Below, piece after piece: positions 1 to 7,972 of a stretch of DNA of 64,000 nt (position 1 is its first letter; each line of letters begins with the position of its first letter). Source of the stretch: Streptomyces sp. NBC_01478 (GTDB taxonomy: Bacteria > Actinomycetota > Actinomycetes > Streptomycetales > Streptomycetaceae); contig NZ_CP109444.1 of assembly GCF_036227225.1 (NCBI RefSeq), positions 7,545,501 to 7,609,500 of the forward strand, in the 5' to 3' direction. The position numbers were made by a program, and so were the translations under genes. Below the pieces are notes generated by a model. The model ran no database searches. It was given only the letters and a program-made list of their open reading frames with translations, and was not told where the DNA came from.

Positions 1-28
1 TCGCGGGATCGCTTGGGTCGACGGTCAT
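1..28 (-). CDS. 5' end of a divergent gene (only 9 codons in the window)
   Basis: A minus-strand ATG at 26-28 opens a frame reading MTVDPSDPA before the window edge. Upstream on the minus strand is an AAGGGAG ribosome-binding site about 8 bases away, and further up a TAGGCT -10-like hexamer. Only the start is visible, so no function can be given. It points away from the hydrolase at 201, so the 29-200 gap is probably a divergent promoter region. Confidence 0.45.
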
Positions 29-200
29 GGCGGGCTCCCTTCCTGCCTACGAGCCTAGGAGACACGGCGCAGGGGTGCCATGGCTGACGCCGTACGGCTG
101 GGGCGGCGAACGGCTAATGACGACGAACCGCCAGTGACGGCCAGCGGCTTGTGACGGCGAACACACGAGCCACTGCGTGATCGTCTCGTAACATTGCCGC

Positions 201-1400
201 ATGTCTTCGACAGAGCTGCCTTCCGTGTCGGCCGCCAGTGTGCTCCCCAAGGTGGCGCCCGTCAGGGTCGGCGAGGGGGAGCGGCTCAGGTCGGTCGGGC
301 TCCCGGGGATCACCCTGACGGTCCGGTCGAGAGCGGGCGTGCGCGAGGGCCTGCCGCCCGCGCTGTACGTCCACGGGCTCGGCGGTTCCTCGCAGAACTG
401 GTCGCAGCTCATGGCCGAGTTGGACGGCCTGGTCGACGGCGAGGCGCTGGACCTGCCGGGCTTCGGCGACTCCCCGCCACCGGACGACGGCGACTACTCC
501 GTCACCGGGCACGCGCGCGCGGTCATCCGCTACCTCGACGCGGCCGAGCGCGGCCCGGTGCACCTCTTCGGCAACTCCCTGGGCGGCGCGGTCACGACCC
601 GCGTGGCCGCGGTGCGCCCGGACCTCGTCCGTACGCTCACGCTGGTGTCCCCGGCCCTGCCGGAGATCCGCGTCCAGCGCTCGGCGGTACCGACGGCGCT
701 GCTGGGCGTACCGGGGATCGCGGCCCTGTTCACCCGCATCAGCAGGGACTGGACGGCCGAACAGCGCGTCCGCGGGGTCCTGGGCCTCTGCTACGGCGAT
801 CCCGGCCGGGTGACACCGGAGGCGTTCCGCTACGCGGTCGAGGAGTTGGAGCGACGGCTCCAACTCCCCTATTTCTGGGACGTGATGGCCCGTTCCTCGC
901 GGGGCATCGTCAACGCGTACACCCTGGGCGGCCAACACGGCCTCTGGCGCCAGGCCGAACGCGTCCTCGCCCCGACCCTCCTCGTCTACGGCGGCCGGGA
1001 CCAGCTCGTCGGCTACCGCATGGCCCAGCGGGCTGCCCGTACTTTCCGCGACTCCCGCCTGCTGTCCCTGCCGGACGCGGGGCATGTCGCGATGATGGAG
1101 TACCCGGAGACGGTGGCGGCTGCGTTCCGTGAACTTCTCGCGGATGCGGGGGAGTTGGGTGCCGGTGCCGACAGTGCTGGGGACGGCGGTACGGATTCGG
1201 GTGCCGGTGCCGTGCGGGGGCGTCGTGCGGAGGCGGACGGTTTCGGCCGAGGTGGCGGGAGCGGTGCGCGGGGGTCCCGGGGCGGCGGTTCGGTGAGTAC
1301 GGTGAGTGATGCCGGCGGCGCGGGAGCGGACTTGGGATTCGGGTCCGGGTCCGGTGCCGGGGGCGATGACAAGGTCGACGATACGAACGCGGGGAGTTGA
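201..1400 (+). CDS. alpha/beta hydrolase with a low-complexity C-terminal tail
   Basis: The 399-residue protein has an alpha/beta-hydrolase core in residues about 30-315. HGLGG at 58-62 forms the oxyanion region, GNSLGG gives nucleophile Ser126, and GGRDQ (Asp267) and DAGH (His295) complete a triad. There is no signal peptide, so it is probably a cytosolic esterase or C-C hydrolase; the substrate cannot be told. The last 80 residues are a Gly/Ser/Ala-rich disordered tail that most relatives would not need. The ATG at 201 follows TAACAT (189-194) by six bases with no ribosome-binding site, suggesting a leaderless message. The next gene starts nine bases after the stop, so the two are probably co-transcribed. 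Confidence 0.85.
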   Translation: MSSTELPSVSAASVLPKVAPVRVGEGERLRSVGLPGITLTVRSRAGVREGLPPALYVHGLGGSSQNWSQLMAELDGLVDGEALDLPGFGDSPPPDDGDYSVTGHARAVIRYLDAAERGPVHLFGNSLGGAVTTRVAAVRPDLVRTLTLVSPALPEIRVQRSAVPTALLGVPGIAALFTRISRDWTAEQRVRGVLGLCYGDPGRVTPEAFRYAVEELERRLQLPYFWDVMARSSRGIVNAYTLGGQHGLWRQAERVLAPTLLVYGGRDQLVGYRMAQRAARTFRDSRLLSLPDAGHVAMMEYPETVAAAFRELLADAGELGAGADSAGDGGTDSGAGAVRGRRAEADGFGRGGGSGARGSRGGGSVSTVSDAGGAGADLGFGSGSGAGGDDKVDDTNAGS

Positions 1401-1409
1401 GGGGGCGAC

Positions 1410-3815
1410 GTGGGACGCCATAGTCGCCGTAGGTCCTCTGCGAAGGGTGAATCCGCGGATGCAGGCATAGGGGGCGCGGGGAAGGGCGGGAAGGGCGCTC
1501 GGGATTCCCGGGACGGCCGGGAGGCGCAAGGGGCTCAGGGGTCCCAGAGGGGGCAGGGAGGTCCGGCTGGGCCTGGATCTGTCCCTGGACCTGGACCTGG
1601 TGTGGCCCCTGGCCGACAGCGGCCTTCGGGGGGCGGGGATCCGGGGTACGGGGCGCCGGGAGCGGTCGACGGCACGCCTGCGCGGGGAGTTCCTCGGGGG
1701 CAGGGTGCGGCGGCTGCTCAATGGGGGGTACGGCTTCCTGACGGGACTCCGGCGCGGGGCGTACCGGGTTTCCAGGGTGGAACTCCGGCTCATGGCGTAC
1801 CGCGTTTCCAGGGGCCGCCGTCTGCGCAGGGTGCGCCGCGTTACGCGGATGGGACTCCTGCTCATGGTGTGCCGCGCCTGCCTGATGGAACCCCGGCTCA
1901 TGGTGTGCCGCGTTTCCAGGGGCAGCCGCCCGTACAAGGTGGGCCGCGTCTGCCTGATGGGACCCCCGCTCACGGCGTACCGCGCTTCCAAGGGCCGCCG
2001 TCCGCGCAGGGCGTATCGCGTCCCGCGGATGGGACCCCCGCTCATGGAGTGCCGCGTTTCCAGGGGCCGCCGCCCGCTCAAGGTGGGCCGCGTCTGCCCG
2101 ATGGGACCCCGGCTCACGGGTCGCCGCGTTTCTTCGGCGGCGCTTCTGCGGATGGAGGGGCACGTCTCCCTGACGGCACTCCCGCGCGCGGGGTCCCGCG
2201 TTCGCCGGATGGCACGCCTGCGCAGGGTGTGCCGCGTTACGCGGACGGCACTCCCGCTCATGGGTTTCCGAGGTTGCCGGACGGCACCCCGGCTCACGGC
2301 GTTCCCCGGCTTCCGGATGGCACTCCGGCTCATGGGTTTCCCGGGTTGGCCGATGGCACTCCGGCCCATGGTTTTCCGAGGTTGCCGGATGGCACTCCCG
2401 CGCGCGGTGTTCAGCGGGGGCCGGACGGAACCTCCGCGCATGGCACCCCTCGCTTCCCGGACGGCACCCCGGCTCACGGTTTTCCGACGCTGCCCGATGG
2501 CACTCCCGCGCGCGGTGTCCCCCGTGTGTCCGACGGGACCCCCGTTCGCGGCACCTCCCGTACTCAGGCAGGTCACCCCGAGCAGCCTGAATCCGGGGGC
2601 GGCTGGGGGGAGTTGAGCGGGCGGACCGGGGTCGGGCACGGACAGCCGCGTGGGCCCCGCGGCGTGCCCGGTGCGACCGGTGTGCCCGGTGTGCCTCAAG
2701 TCCCCGTCGCCGGTATGCCGGACGGTTCGGGGCCGGGGCTGCCCATACCTCGGCAGCGGCAGGCCCCTCAGGGCGGTTCTCGGGGGCGCGGGCGGGCCGG
2801 TCGTGGGCCCCGGCAGGATTACGTCGACGCCTTCGAGGCTGAGGGCGCCGGCGACGATGTCTTCCCGGGGCGGGCAAGTGTCGCGACGCACCCCTCCGAC
2901 CCGTACGCCTCCGTCACCGAGTGGACCGAGACTCCAGAGAGCGCAGAGAGCAGCCCGGAGAGTGACGCCGGCGGCGGTGACGCGTCCTCTGCCGGCCTCG
3001 ACGCCCCGCCCGTCAAGGGCCGCAAGGGGCGGACGTACACCGGCATCGCGGCCGCCGCCGTCACCACCGTGCTGGCCGTCATCGTGGCTGGGCAGGTGGC
3101 CAAGGACGGTGACAAGAGTGGAGTGCAGTCGCAGGCGGCCACCGATCGGGCCCGTGATGCGCGGAGTTCCACCTCCGCACAGCCCAGCGCCTCCGCTTCG
3201 CCGCGCGTGGCGACCCTGACGTACGCGCAGAAGATGGACAAGAAGTACCCGCTCAGCGCCAAGCTCAAGGGGCCGGACAAGTTCGACGCGGTGCCCGGTG
3301 TCGACAAGGCGCCCGGCAAGGGGCGCAAGTACACGTACCGCGTGGACGTGGAGCAGGGGCTCGGGCTCGACGGCACGCTCTTCGCGCAGGCCGTGCAGAA
3401 GACGCTCAACGACAAACGGAGTTGGGCCCACAACGGGGCCCGTACCTTCGAGCGCATCTACTCCGGCAAACCGGACTTCGTGATCACCCTCGCGAGCCCT
3501 GGTACCACCGCCACGTGGTGTGCCAAGTCCGGGCTCGACACCACCGAGGACAACGTGTCGTGCGACTCGGCGGCCACCGAACGCGTGTTGATCAATGCGT
3601 ATCGATGGGCGCAGGGGTCGTCAACATATGGGGACAAGATGTACGCGTATCGACAGATGTTGATCAACCATGAAGTCGGTCATCGTCTCGGCTACGGGCA
3701 CGTCACCTGCGACAAGGACGGCGAGTTGGCCCCGGTCATGCAGCAGCAGACCAAGTTCCTCGACCATGACGGGATCCACTGTCTGGCGAACCCCTGGCCG
3801 TACCCGGGCAGTTGA
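1410..3815 (+). CDS. DUF3152 (metzincin-like) membrane-anchored protein with long DGTPAHGVPR repeat region
   Basis: The 801-residue protein has three parts. A basic, Gly-rich start is followed by a long array of about ten-residue repeats of the form DGTPAHGVPR (roughly residues 87-385). A single membrane segment follows near residue 540, ahead of AGQVAKDG. The C-terminal DUF3152 domain ends in HEVGHRLGYGH at about residue 754, an HExxHxxGxxH metzincin zinc motif. The topology puts the repeat tail in the cytoplasm and the zinc domain outside. DUF3152 proteins are widespread in Streptomyces; peptidase activity is inferred from the motif. The GTG start has GAGGG about five bases upstream. The repeats may vary in number between strains. 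Confidence 0.85.
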   Translation: MGRHSRRRSSAKGESADAGIGGAGKGGKGARDSRDGREAQGAQGSQRGQGGPAGPGSVPGPGPGVAPGRQRPSGGGDPGYGAPGAVDGTPARGVPRGQGAAAAQWGVRLPDGTPARGVPGFQGGTPAHGVPRFQGPPSAQGAPRYADGTPAHGVPRLPDGTPAHGVPRFQGQPPVQGGPRLPDGTPAHGVPRFQGPPSAQGVSRPADGTPAHGVPRFQGPPPAQGGPRLPDGTPAHGSPRFFGGASADGGARLPDGTPARGVPRSPDGTPAQGVPRYADGTPAHGFPRLPDGTPAHGVPRLPDGTPAHGFPGLADGTPAHGFPRLPDGTPARGVQRGPDGTSAHGTPRFPDGTPAHGFPTLPDGTPARGVPRVSDGTPVRGTSRTQAGHPEQPESGGGWGELSGRTGVGHGQPRGPRGVPGATGVPGVPQVPVAGMPDGSGPGLPIPRQRQAPQGGSRGRGRAGRGPRQDYVDAFEAEGAGDDVFPGRASVATHPSDPYASVTEWTETPESAESSPESDAGGGDASSAGLDAPPVKGRKGRTYTGIAAAAVTTVLAVIVAGQVAKDGDKSGVQSQAATDRARDARSSTSAQPSASASPRVATLTYAQKMDKKYPLSAKLKGPDKFDAVPGVDKAPGKGRKYTYRVDVEQGLGLDGTLFAQAVQKTLNDKRSWAHNGARTFERIYSGKPDFVITLASPGTTATWCAKSGLDTTEDNVSCDSAATERVLINAYRWAQGSSTYGDKMYAYRQMLINHEVGHRLGYGHVTCDKDGELAPVMQQQTKFLDHDGIHCLANPWPYPGS
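1668..2563 (+). repeat. tandem coding repeat, about 30-bp units encoding DGTPAHGVPR variants
   Basis: Roughly two dozen units encode D-G-T-P-A-[HR]-G-[VF]-P-R, alternating with divergent units such as FQGPPSAQG. Every unit keeps the reading frame. The array is degenerate at third positions, so it is not a very recent expansion. It lies in the cytoplasmic part of the DUF3152 protein. Confidence 0.85.
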
Positions 3816-3835
3816 CAGGCGACGCTTATGTCACA

Positions 3836-3871
3836 TTGACACGAGCCGCAACTTCCTTCATATTTTTGGGC
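3836..3871 (+). promoter_or_regulatory. promoter of the leader peptide and peptide-ABC operon
   Basis: A perfect TTGACA (3836-3841) is followed after 17 bases by CATATT (3859-3864). Exactly seven bases separate that hexamer from the ATG at 3872. Transcription would therefore begin at or next to the start codon, giving a leaderless leader-peptide message. This is the most consensus-like promoter in the window. Confidence 0.65.
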
Positions 3872-3964
3872 ATGTGGTCTAGTCATGTCGCGCATCGCGC
3901 CGCCATCGAGCTGGCGCTCATCGGCGTGACCCCGCTCTGTGTGGCCGACATCCTCTGTCGCTGA
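3872..3964 (+). CDS. leaderless Cys-containing leader peptide (30 aa) upstream of the ABC operon
   Basis: The frame begins MWSSHVAHRAAIELALIGVT and ends with ...LCVADILCR. It is preceded only by a strong promoter, with the start at the expected transcription start. Basic short peptides ending in a Leu-Cys...Cys-Arg pattern are known in Streptomyces and mycobacteria as putative leader peptides ahead of sulfur-related operons, where ribosome stalling at Cys codons senses cysteine supply. Here it precedes a peptide ABC transporter, so the transporter may import Cys-containing peptides or glutathione-like compounds; that part is inference. About 150-200 bases separate it from the binding-protein gene, enough for an attenuator, although I see no clean intrinsic terminator there. 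Confidence 0.55.
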   Translation: MWSSHVAHRAAIELALIGVTPLCVADILCR

Positions 3965-4159
3965 ACACCGCCCCTGGCGTTCGTGTCGCGACCCGCACCA
4001 TCACGCCCTCGCCCGTGTGACTTCGGCAGGGCATTTCCGACGACCTGACGCCGGGGCAGACGCCTGTTCATTTCCGTCTCACCCCTCGTCCATCCGTCTC
4101 GCTATTCGGGAAACCCCATGAGAATTCCCGAACATCCCCCCCGAGAGGTCGTCATTCCG

Positions 4160-5878
4160 ATGCGTCAACCGTCCGTCATAGCCCGGCGCGTGGCCGTGGC
4201 ATCCGTCAGCCTGGCCGTGGCAGCGGGCGCCGCCGCCTGCGGGCCGAAGGACAACGATGCCAAGGGCTCCGGCGGCGACTCCACGCCGCACAAGGGCGGC
4301 ACGCTCACGGTCCTGAACTCCAACCCCCAGGAGGACTTCGACCCGGCGCGCCTGTACACCTCCGGCGGCGGCAACGTCCCGTCCCTCGTCTTCCGCACCC
4401 TTACCACTCGCAACCGTGAGAACGGCGCGGCCGGCGCCAAGGTCGTCCCGGACCTCGCCACCGACACCGGGCGCCCCAACAAGGACGCGACCGTGTGGAC
4501 GTACACCCTGAAGAAGGGCCTCAAGTACGAGGACGGCACCGCGATCACCTCGGCCGACATCAAGTACGGCATCGAGCGCTCCTTCGCCCCCGAACTCTCG
4601 GGCGGCGCGCCCTACTTGAGGGACTGGCTGGTCGGCGCGGCCGACTACCAGGGGCCGTACAAGGACAAGAAGGGGCTCAGCGCCATTGAGACTCCTGACA
4701 GCCTGACCATCGTCTTCCATCTGAACAAGCCCGAGGGCGAGTTCCCCTACCTCGCCACGCAGACGCAGTTCACACCCGTCCCGAAGGCGAAGGACACGGG
4801 GACGAAGTACGAGCAGCACCCGATCTCCTCGGGGCCGTACAAGGTCGTCAGCAACCAGAACGACGGTGAGACGCTCGTCCTGGAGCGCAACACGTACTGG
4901 TCCACGGCCACGGACGCCGAGCGCAAGGCCTACCCGGACAAGATCGACGTGAAGTCGGGACTCGACTCCTCCGTGATCAACCAGCGGTTGTCGTCGTCCC
5001 AGGGGGCGGACGCCACGGCCGTCACGACCGACACCAACCTCGGTCCTGCCGAGCTCGCCAAGGTGACTGGCGACAAGGAACTCGCGGCGCGCGTCGGCAC
5101 CGGGCACTTCGGTTACACGAACTACATCGCGTTCAACCCCACGGTCGCGCCGTTCAACAACGTCAAGGTGCGGCAGGCGATCTCGTACGCCATCGACCGC
5201 TCGTCCGTCGTGAACGCGGCGGGCGGTTCGTCGCTGGCCGAGGCCGCGACCACCTTCCTGCCGAACCAGAAGTCCTTCGGGTACGACCCCTACGACCTCT
5301 TCCCGGCGGGCGCGTCCGGCAACGCGGCCAAGGCCAAGGAGCTGCTGAAGGAGGCCGGTTACCCGAAGGGGATCACCGTCACGCTGACGCACTCCAACGA
5401 CAAGGACTTCGAGACCAGCCCGGAGATCGCGACCGCGATCCAGGACGCGCTCAAGAAGGCCGGCATCACCGTCAAGCTCCAGGGCCTGGAGATCAACGAC
5501 TACAAGGACAAGATCCACAGCGTCAAGACCGAGCCGGGCTTCTTCCTCGCCCACTGGGGTGCCGACTGGCCCTCCGGCGGTCCCTTCCTCGCCCCGATCT
5601 TCGACGGCCGCCAGATCGTCAAGGACGGTGCGAACTTCAACACCGGCCTGCTCAATGACGAGTCGGTCAATGCCGAGATTGACGCGATCAACAAGTTGAC
5701 GAATCTTGACGAGGCCGCCAAGCGGTGGGGTGCACTGGACAAGAAGATCGGCGAGCAGGCCTTGACCGTGCCGCTGTTCCACCCCGTCTACAAGCGACTG
5801 GTCGGCAAGGACATCAAGAACGTCGTGATCAGCGACTGGACCGGCGTCCTGGACATCTCCCAGGTCGCGGTCAAGTAA
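4160..5878 (+). CDS. peptide ABC transporter substrate-binding lipoprotein (SBP family 5)
   Basis: This is an extracytoplasmic solute-binding protein of the DppA/OppA family, about 572 residues from the ATG at 4160. It starts MRQPSVIARRVAVASVSL and reaches a lipobox-like AAAC, so it should be lipid-anchored at the outer face of the membrane. The family signature RQAISYAIDRSSVVNAA lies in the second half, and the C-terminus contains the expected WGADWPSGGPF region. An upstream ATG at 4118 is in frame, but it would place 14 residues before the signal peptide. The start at 4160 has GAGAGG 11 bases upstream. Two permeases and an ATPase follow directly, completing one importer; the substrate is probably oligopeptides. 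Confidence 0.9.
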   Translation: MRQPSVIARRVAVASVSLAVAAGAAACGPKDNDAKGSGGDSTPHKGGTLTVLNSNPQEDFDPARLYTSGGGNVPSLVFRTLTTRNRENGAAGAKVVPDLATDTGRPNKDATVWTYTLKKGLKYEDGTAITSADIKYGIERSFAPELSGGAPYLRDWLVGAADYQGPYKDKKGLSAIETPDSLTIVFHLNKPEGEFPYLATQTQFTPVPKAKDTGTKYEQHPISSGPYKVVSNQNDGETLVLERNTYWSTATDAERKAYPDKIDVKSGLDSSVINQRLSSSQGADATAVTTDTNLGPAELAKVTGDKELAARVGTGHFGYTNYIAFNPTVAPFNNVKVRQAISYAIDRSSVVNAAGGSSLAEAATTFLPNQKSFGYDPYDLFPAGASGNAAKAKELLKEAGYPKGITVTLTHSNDKDFETSPEIATAIQDALKKAGITVKLQGLEINDYKDKIHSVKTEPGFFLAHWGADWPSGGPFLAPIFDGRQIVKDGANFNTGLLNDESVNAEIDAINKLTNLDEAAKRWGALDKKIGEQALTVPLFHPVYKRLVGKDIKNVVISDWTGVLDISQVAVK

Positions 5879-5882
5879 CCCC

Positions 5883-6977
5883 ATGAGTGAGGCACTTGCC
5901 GCCTCCCAGGCCGCCGGGACGGACGTCTCCGTCCCGGCGGGCTCGGGGGCCCGTCAGTTCTGGCGGCGGCTGCGTGCGCAGCGCGCCGCCCTCGTCGCGG
6001 CGGCCGTCGTCGCCCTGCTCGTCCTGGTCGCGCTCGGCGCGCCGCTGCTCACCGCGATCGAGGGCCAGGACCCCTTCACCTACCACCCCTCGCTCATCGA
6101 CTCCGCGCGCGGGGGCGTGCCGACCGGCTCCTTCGGTGGCATCACGGGCGACCACTGGCTCGGTGTCGAACCGCAGACCGGCCGTGACCTGTTCGCCCGG
6201 CTCGCGTACGGCGCCCGGGTCTCGCTCGGCGTCGCGCTCGGGGCGACCGTCGTGCAGGTCACCATCGGGGTCGTCGTCGGAGTCGCCGCCGCGCTCGGCA
6301 GTCGATGGGTTGATCAACTGTTGAGCCGGATCACCGACATCATCGTGGCGATGCCGTTGATGATCATGTCGTTGGCGCTGCTCGCAATCGTGCCCAGCAG
6401 CTTCCCGCGCCCCCTGCTCGTCGCGCTCGTCATCGGGCTCATCGCCTGGGGCAACACCGCGAAGATCGTGCGCGCCCAGACGCTCACCCTGAAGGAACTC
6501 GATTACGTCTCCGCGGCCCGGCTCAGCGGCTGGGGCACCTGGCGCATCGCCCGCCGCGAACTGCTGCCCGGACTGGCCGCGCCCGTCATCACGTACGCGG
6601 CACTCCTCGTACCGATCAACATCAGTACCGAGGCCGCGCTGTCCTTCCTCGGCGTCGGCGTGAAGCCCCCGACGCCCTCCTGGGGACAGATGCTCACCGC
6701 CGCCGACGTCTGGTACCAGGCCGCCCCGCAGTACCTGCTGCTGCCCGCCGGCGCCCTCTTCGTCACCGTCCTGGCGCTGACCGTCCTCGGCGACGGCATC
6801 CGCACGGCCCTCGACCCGCGCGCGGCCTCCCGCCTGCGCATCGGCACCGGCCGCAAGCGGGAAGCGAAGGCGGACGCGAGCGGCAAGGGTGCGAGCGGCA
6901 AGGGCGCGACTACGAAGAGCGCGGTTACTAAGGGCACGACTACTAAGAGCACGACTTCCGAGGAGGCCACGTCATGA
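5883..6977 (+). CDS. peptide ABC transporter permease (DppC/OppC type)
   Basis: The 364-residue inner-membrane permease has an N-terminal OppC-type segment with a first membrane helix (AAAVVALLVLVALGAPLL). The BPD_transp_1 domain follows, with five more helices and an EAA-type loop around LSGWGTWRIARRELLPG. It forms the channel with the DppB-like partner encoded next. The start is five bases after the binding-protein stop, and the end overlaps the next gene by four bases (ATGA), so translation is coupled. Oddly, the last 40 residues are a Lys/Thr/Ser/Gly tail with repeats such as TTKS and SGKGA, unlike the usual compact C-terminus. Confidence 0.9.
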   Translation: MSEALAASQAAGTDVSVPAGSGARQFWRRLRAQRAALVAAAVVALLVLVALGAPLLTAIEGQDPFTYHPSLIDSARGGVPTGSFGGITGDHWLGVEPQTGRDLFARLAYGARVSLGVALGATVVQVTIGVVVGVAAALGSRWVDQLLSRITDIIVAMPLMIMSLALLAIVPSSFPRPLLVALVIGLIAWGNTAKIVRAQTLTLKELDYVSAARLSGWGTWRIARRELLPGLAAPVITYAALLVPINISTEAALSFLGVGVKPPTPSWGQMLTAADVWYQAAPQYLLLPAGALFVTVLALTVLGDGIRTALDPRAASRLRIGTGRKREAKADASGKGASGKGATTKSAVTKGTTTKSTTSEEATS

Positions 6978-7972
6978 GCGGCTTCGGAGGATTCGTCCTG
7001 CGCCGCGGTATCGGCACCGTGATCACCCTGCTCGCCATCTCGGTGATCGTCTACGTCGTCTTCTTCGTCACCCCCGGCAACGTCGCCCAGATCACCTGCG
7101 GCCCGCGCTGCTCCCCGGAACAAGTGCACCAGGTCGCCCAGCAGTTGAGGCTCGACGACCCGCTGTACCTGCGCTACTGGCACTTCCTCCAGGGCATCCT
7201 CGTCGGCCAGGACTACTCGACGGGCACCTCCGTGGAGCACTGCTCGGCGCCCTGCCTCGGGCTGTCGTACCAGGGAGACCAGCAGGTCACCCAACTGATC
7301 CTGACGAAGCTGCCGGTCAGCCTGTCGCTCGTGTTCGGCGCGATGGTGCTGTGGCTGATCCTCGGCGTCGGCACCGGCGTTCTGTCCGCGTGGCGGCGCG
7401 GCCGCTTCACCGAGCGCCTGCTGACCGGCATCACCCTCGCGGGCGTCGCCACCCCGGTGTTCGTGATCGGCCTGGTGCTGATGATCGTCGTCTGCGGGCA
7501 GCTCCAACTGCTGCCCTTCCCGCAGTACGTCAGTCTCACCGACGACCCCGAACAGTGGGCCTGGAACCTGCTGTTGCCCTGGCTCTCGCTGGCCCTCATC
7601 GAGGCCGCCGCGTTCGCCCGGCTCACCCGGGCGTCGATGCTGGAGACGCTCGCCGAGGACCACATCCGCACGTTCCGCGCGTACGGCGTCGGTGAACGGT
7701 CGATCATCGGGCGGCACGCGCTGCGCGGGGCGTTCGCGCCGATCATCGCGCTCAACGCCAACAACGTCGGCTCGGCGATCGGCGGCGCGGTGCTCACCGA
7801 GACGCTCTTCGGGCTGCCCGGCATCGGACAGGAACTCGTCCATGCCGTCAATGTCGTCGACCTGCCGGTGGTCGTCGGCATGGTCCTGGTCATCGGCTTC
7901 TTCGTAGTCATCGCCAATGCCGTCGCGGACGTGCTGTACGCGGTGGCCGACCGACGGGTGGTGCTCGCATGA
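6974..7972 (+). CDS. peptide ABC transporter permease (DppB/OppB type)
   Basis: The 332-residue permease has an N-terminal helix (ISVIVYVVFFVTPGN), a periplasmic-side loop with four cysteines (ITCGPRCSPE and EHCSAPCLG) and the BPD_transp_1 domain. The coupling loop includes TFRAYGVGERSIIGRHALRG. It ends in LPGIGQELVHAVNVVDLPVV, typical of DppB. Both ends overlap their neighbours by four bases (ATGA), making it part of a tightly coupled four-gene operon. The two Cys pairs in the extracellular loop probably form disulfides. Confidence 0.9.
   Translation: MSGFGGFVLRRGIGTVITLLAISVIVYVVFFVTPGNVAQITCGPRCSPEQVHQVAQQLRLDDPLYLRYWHFLQGILVGQDYSTGTSVEHCSAPCLGLSYQGDQQVTQLILTKLPVSLSLVFGAMVLWLILGVGTGVLSAWRRGRFTERLLTGITLAGVATPVFVIGLVLMIVVCGQLQLLPFPQYVSLTDDPEQWAWNLLLPWLSLALIEAAAFARLTRASMLETLAEDHIRTFRAYGVGERSIIGRHALRGAFAPIIALNANNVGSAIGGAVLTETLFGLPGIGQELVHAVNVVDLPVVVGMVLVIGFFVVIANAVADVLYAVADRRVVLA

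Noticed and set aside
1668..2563. CRISPR-like repeat array
   Set aside because: Repeats are contiguous, in frame, about 30 bp with no spacers, and encode a decapeptide; there are no cas genes.
114..3431. 1105-codon open frame on the minus strand
   Set aside because: It runs opposite two real genes with recognisable domains and arises from GC-rich codon use and the repeat array; its composition is Arg/Gly/Pro nonsense.
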